6,620 bases of DNA. It comes from JAICJR01 sp036491015. GTDB taxonomy: Bacteria; Actinomycetota; Thermoleophilia; Solirubrobacterales; Thermoleophilaceae. The DNA lies in contig DASXCV010000017.1 in the NCBI GenBank assembly GCA_036491015.1, positions 1 to 6,620 of the forward strand, read 5' to 3'. Made by a program: the position numbers and the translations under genes. Under the pieces are notes generated by a model that searched no databases, was not told where the DNA came from, and saw nothing but the letters and a program-made list of their open reading frames with translations. Shown piece by piece: positions 5,700 through 6,620 of this stretch; the stretch's first letter is position 1, and every line of letters starts with the position of its first letter.

Positions 5700-5728
5700 A
5701 CGCTACGCCGGATAGGTCGTCCTGTCGG
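5700..5728 (-). promoter_or_regulatory. Likely promoter of tRNA-Asn, overlapping the end of the HNH gene
   Basis: On the minus strand, CCGACA (5728-5723) and TAGCGT (5705-5700) are separated by exactly 17 bases. TAGCGT fits the TAnnnT form of a vegetative -10 box, and CCGACA matches TTGACA at four of six positions. The tRNA begins 10 bases after the -10 box. The TAG of the -10 box is also the stop codon of the HNH gene, so the promoter would lie inside the last codons of that gene. Transcription by read-through from the HNH gene is the alternative. Confidence 0.45.
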
Positions 5729-6431
5729 CGCAAACCTTGACCCCCGAAACTCTAGCGGGGAGCGCCGTTACTCCGGATTCCACTTCGGCGTGGCAGTTCG
5801 CGCAAAGCAGCACGCACTTTCGGGCCTCTGCGCGGAGGACATCGAGGCCGCGCAGGGTTCCATCACGGATCGTGAAGCGCTTACTGCGAGGGTCGACGTG
5901 GTGGAAATGGAGGGCACGGTGGTAGCGCTCATAGCCGCACAGTACGCAGCACCCCCCTGCCTCCGCGATCAGCGTCTCGCGCACCGAGGCCCGCCTGCGA
6001 ACGACGGCGTCGATCCGGCATTGCCTACAGCGATAAACGCCACGTCCTTCGAGCCAGAAGTCGGTCAGTCCGTGGTGCCTGCAGGTGAGCTGCGTGATAG
6101 CGCGACCGCGGCTGCGTTCCGATCGGGCCTTGCGCATCCGCTCCGCCCGTGCCGTCTCGAGCCCGTAGCGCTTGAGCCAATACCGGATCGTCGCGACGCT
6201 CACGCCATATGCATCCGCCATGAAGGCGCATGTCGCGTCCTCCTCTATCAGACTGGCAAGTCCTTCGGGTGGGATTGCTCCGCGCGCCGCATGCTTCGCT
6301 CGCCCGGCCGGCGTCAGCCCGTGCTTCTTCACCCAGTAGCCGACCGTCGACGGGTGCCTGCCGATACGCCGACCGATCTCCTCGAGCGATAGGCCCTGGT
6401 CGAGGAAGAGCTTCAGCGAGTCCTTGTCCAT
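5703..6431 (-). CDS. HNH endonuclease with two N-terminal helix-turn-helix units, 242 aa
   Basis: This is a predicted metal-dependent DNA nuclease of the HNH (beta-beta-alpha-Me) fold. Two similar helix-turn-helix units come first: residues 5-38, ending STVGYWVKKHGL, and 56-91, ending ATIRYWLKRYGL. They probably guide DNA binding. A possible zinc ribbon follows, with C117, C135 and C138 (CRHH, CRQC). The HNH domain has C162-x-x-C165, HFHHVDP (175-181) with the catalytic His, and C210-A-N-C-H214, i.e. a zinc-framed HNH core with Asn212 and His214. I chose ATG 6431 because the first helix-turn-helix begins right after it; ATG 6473 lies inside the LexA box. No clear Shine-Dalgarno precedes it. 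Codon use is looser than in neighbours (more A/T third positions such as GCA, CAT, GAT, TAT), suggesting later acquisition. Regulation by DNA damage is expected from the SOS box. Its target and role (defence, mobile or repair) are unknown. Confidence 0.88.
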   Translation of the reverse strand: MDKDSLKLFLDQGLSLEEIGRRIGRHPSTVGYWVKKHGLTPAGRAKHAARGAIPPEGLASLIEEDATCAFMADAYGVSVATIRYWLKRYGLETARAERMRKARSERSRGRAITQLTCRHHGLTDFWLEGRGVYRCRQCRIDAVVRRRASVRETLIAEAGGCCVLCGYERYHRALHFHHVDPRSKRFTIRDGTLRGLDVLRAEARKCVLLCANCHAEVESGVTALPARVSGVKVCADRTTYPA

Positions 6432-6443
6432 ACGGCGATCTTG

Positions 6444-6460
6444 CCGTCCGACCCGGACGG
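6444..6460 (-). promoter_or_regulatory. Perfect 7-bp hairpin in the HNH gene leader
   Basis: CCGTCCG (6444-6450) and CGGACGG (6454-6460) form a perfect stem with a 3-base loop, lying between the LexA box and the HNH start codon and ending 12 bases before the ATG. If transcription starts in or upstream of the LexA box, this hairpin is in the 5' leader and could slow transcription or limit ribosome access. It could equally be a second protein-binding palindrome. The role is inferred. Confidence 0.4.
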
Positions 6461-6466
6461 AACAAT

Positions 6467-6480
6467 CGAACATATGTTCG
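6467..6480. promoter_or_regulatory. LexA binding site (SOS box) upstream of the HNH endonuclease
   Basis: CGAACATATGTTCG is a perfect 14-base palindrome and matches the Gram-positive/actinobacterial LexA consensus CGAAC-N4-GTTCG at every fixed position, including the R-N-R-Y centre of the Bacillus form. It is preceded by T at 6466, as in the mycobacterial TCGAAC half. It lies 35 bases upstream of the HNH start codon and 23 bases past the stop of the gene at the right edge, in a 72-base gap, so the HNH gene is its obvious target. LexA bound here would block transcription until RecA-stimulated LexA cleavage after DNA damage. Confidence 0.88.
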
Positions 6481-6503
6481 CCCTGCCGACCGCTACCAGA
6501 TCG

Positions 6504-6620
6504 CTACGAAGCCGCCTCGAACTGCGGCTCGAGCGACGGATGCGTGCGCGCCAGGCGCGTGCGCGCGCCCGCGAGGAGGGACGGCGTGGCCGACGCTGTG
6601 GCCAGCGCGTCGAGGAACGC
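6504..6620 (-). CDS. C-terminal end of an unidentified protein, truncated by the window edge
   Basis: A minus-strand frame is open from the right edge to a TAG at 6504-6506. It gives 38 codons, ending PSLEPQFEAAS, with about nine in ten third positions G or C, as expected of a real gene here. The visible residues (Ala/Leu/Arg-rich, probably helical) do not identify a family. The HNH gene would follow it in the same direction with its own SOS-controlled promoter between. The competing reading is a plus-strand gene starting at GTG 6586 behind a good GAGGAGGG (6573-6580); the fragment is too short to settle this. Confidence 0.5.
   Translation of the reverse strand, partial: AFLDALATASATPSLLAGARTRLARTHPSLEPQFEAAS

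Noticed and set aside
6432..6473. Upstream ATG at 6473 as the HNH start
   Set aside because: It lies inside the LexA palindrome and would translate the leader hairpin. The helix-turn-helix begins only at ATG 6431, where family members typically start.
5616..6480. Integrated mobile element using tRNA-Asn as attachment site
   Set aside because: The HNH gene is at the 5' side of the tRNA, no integrase is present and I find no second copy of the tRNA 3' end in the window.
1..6620. CRISPR array or insertion sequence
   Set aside because: No regularly spaced direct repeats, transposase motifs or terminal inverted repeats with target duplications were found.

Overview
The window is GC-rich with an extreme G/C third-codon bias in most genes. 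Together with an F420-type luciferase-like oxidoreductase, a Gram-positive/actinobacterial LexA box and a GGDEF plus HD-GYP membrane protein, this points to a high-GC actinobacterium. The look of several proteins suggests Thermoleophilia/Solirubrobacterales, but that placement is an inference from family resemblance, not a search result.

Layout, left to right. (1) The 3' part of a classical short-chain dehydrogenase/reductase (+) runs in from the left edge. It converges on a small uncharacterised gene (-), and both genes terminate in the same CTAG tetranucleotide. (2) A divergent promoter region of about 100 bases leads into a two-gene (+) unit: an LLM-class flavin/F420 oxidoreductase and a GT-B glycosyltransferase. 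The glycosyltransferase has no canonical start codon ahead of its first beta strand; the best candidate is a CTG overlapping the TGA of the oxidoreductase. (3) A short secreted protein (+) follows, with a near-perfect Shine-Dalgarno sequence and an HHCPHM motif. A 14-bp hairpin lies between it and the next gene, which is convergent. (4) A 570-residue membrane c-di-GMP protein (-) has six predicted membrane segments, a degenerate GGDEF domain that keeps its inhibitory RxxD site, and an intact HD-GYP phosphodiesterase domain. Its leader contains two perfect 8-nt complementarities in pseudoknot order, one of which covers the Shine-Dalgarno sequence and start codon. (5) tRNA-Asn(GTT) (-) has a likely terminator, and a possible promoter embedded in the end of the upstream gene. 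(6) An HNH endonuclease (-) carries two N-terminal helix-turn-helix units and lies behind a perfect palindromic LexA (SOS) box. (7) At the right edge is what looks like the last 38 codons of another (-) gene.

Functionally the window is a patchwork rather than one pathway. The oxidoreductase and glycosyltransferase probably act as a pair in a small-molecule tailoring or lipid pathway of unknown substrate. The HD-GYP protein is a signalling enzyme with a possible RNA-level switch of its own. The SOS-controlled HNH nuclease, with looser codon use than its neighbours and packed against a tRNA gene, is the most accessory-looking element. The two observations most worth following are the pseudoknot-like leader of the c-di-GMP gene and the SOS-box/HNH nuclease unit.
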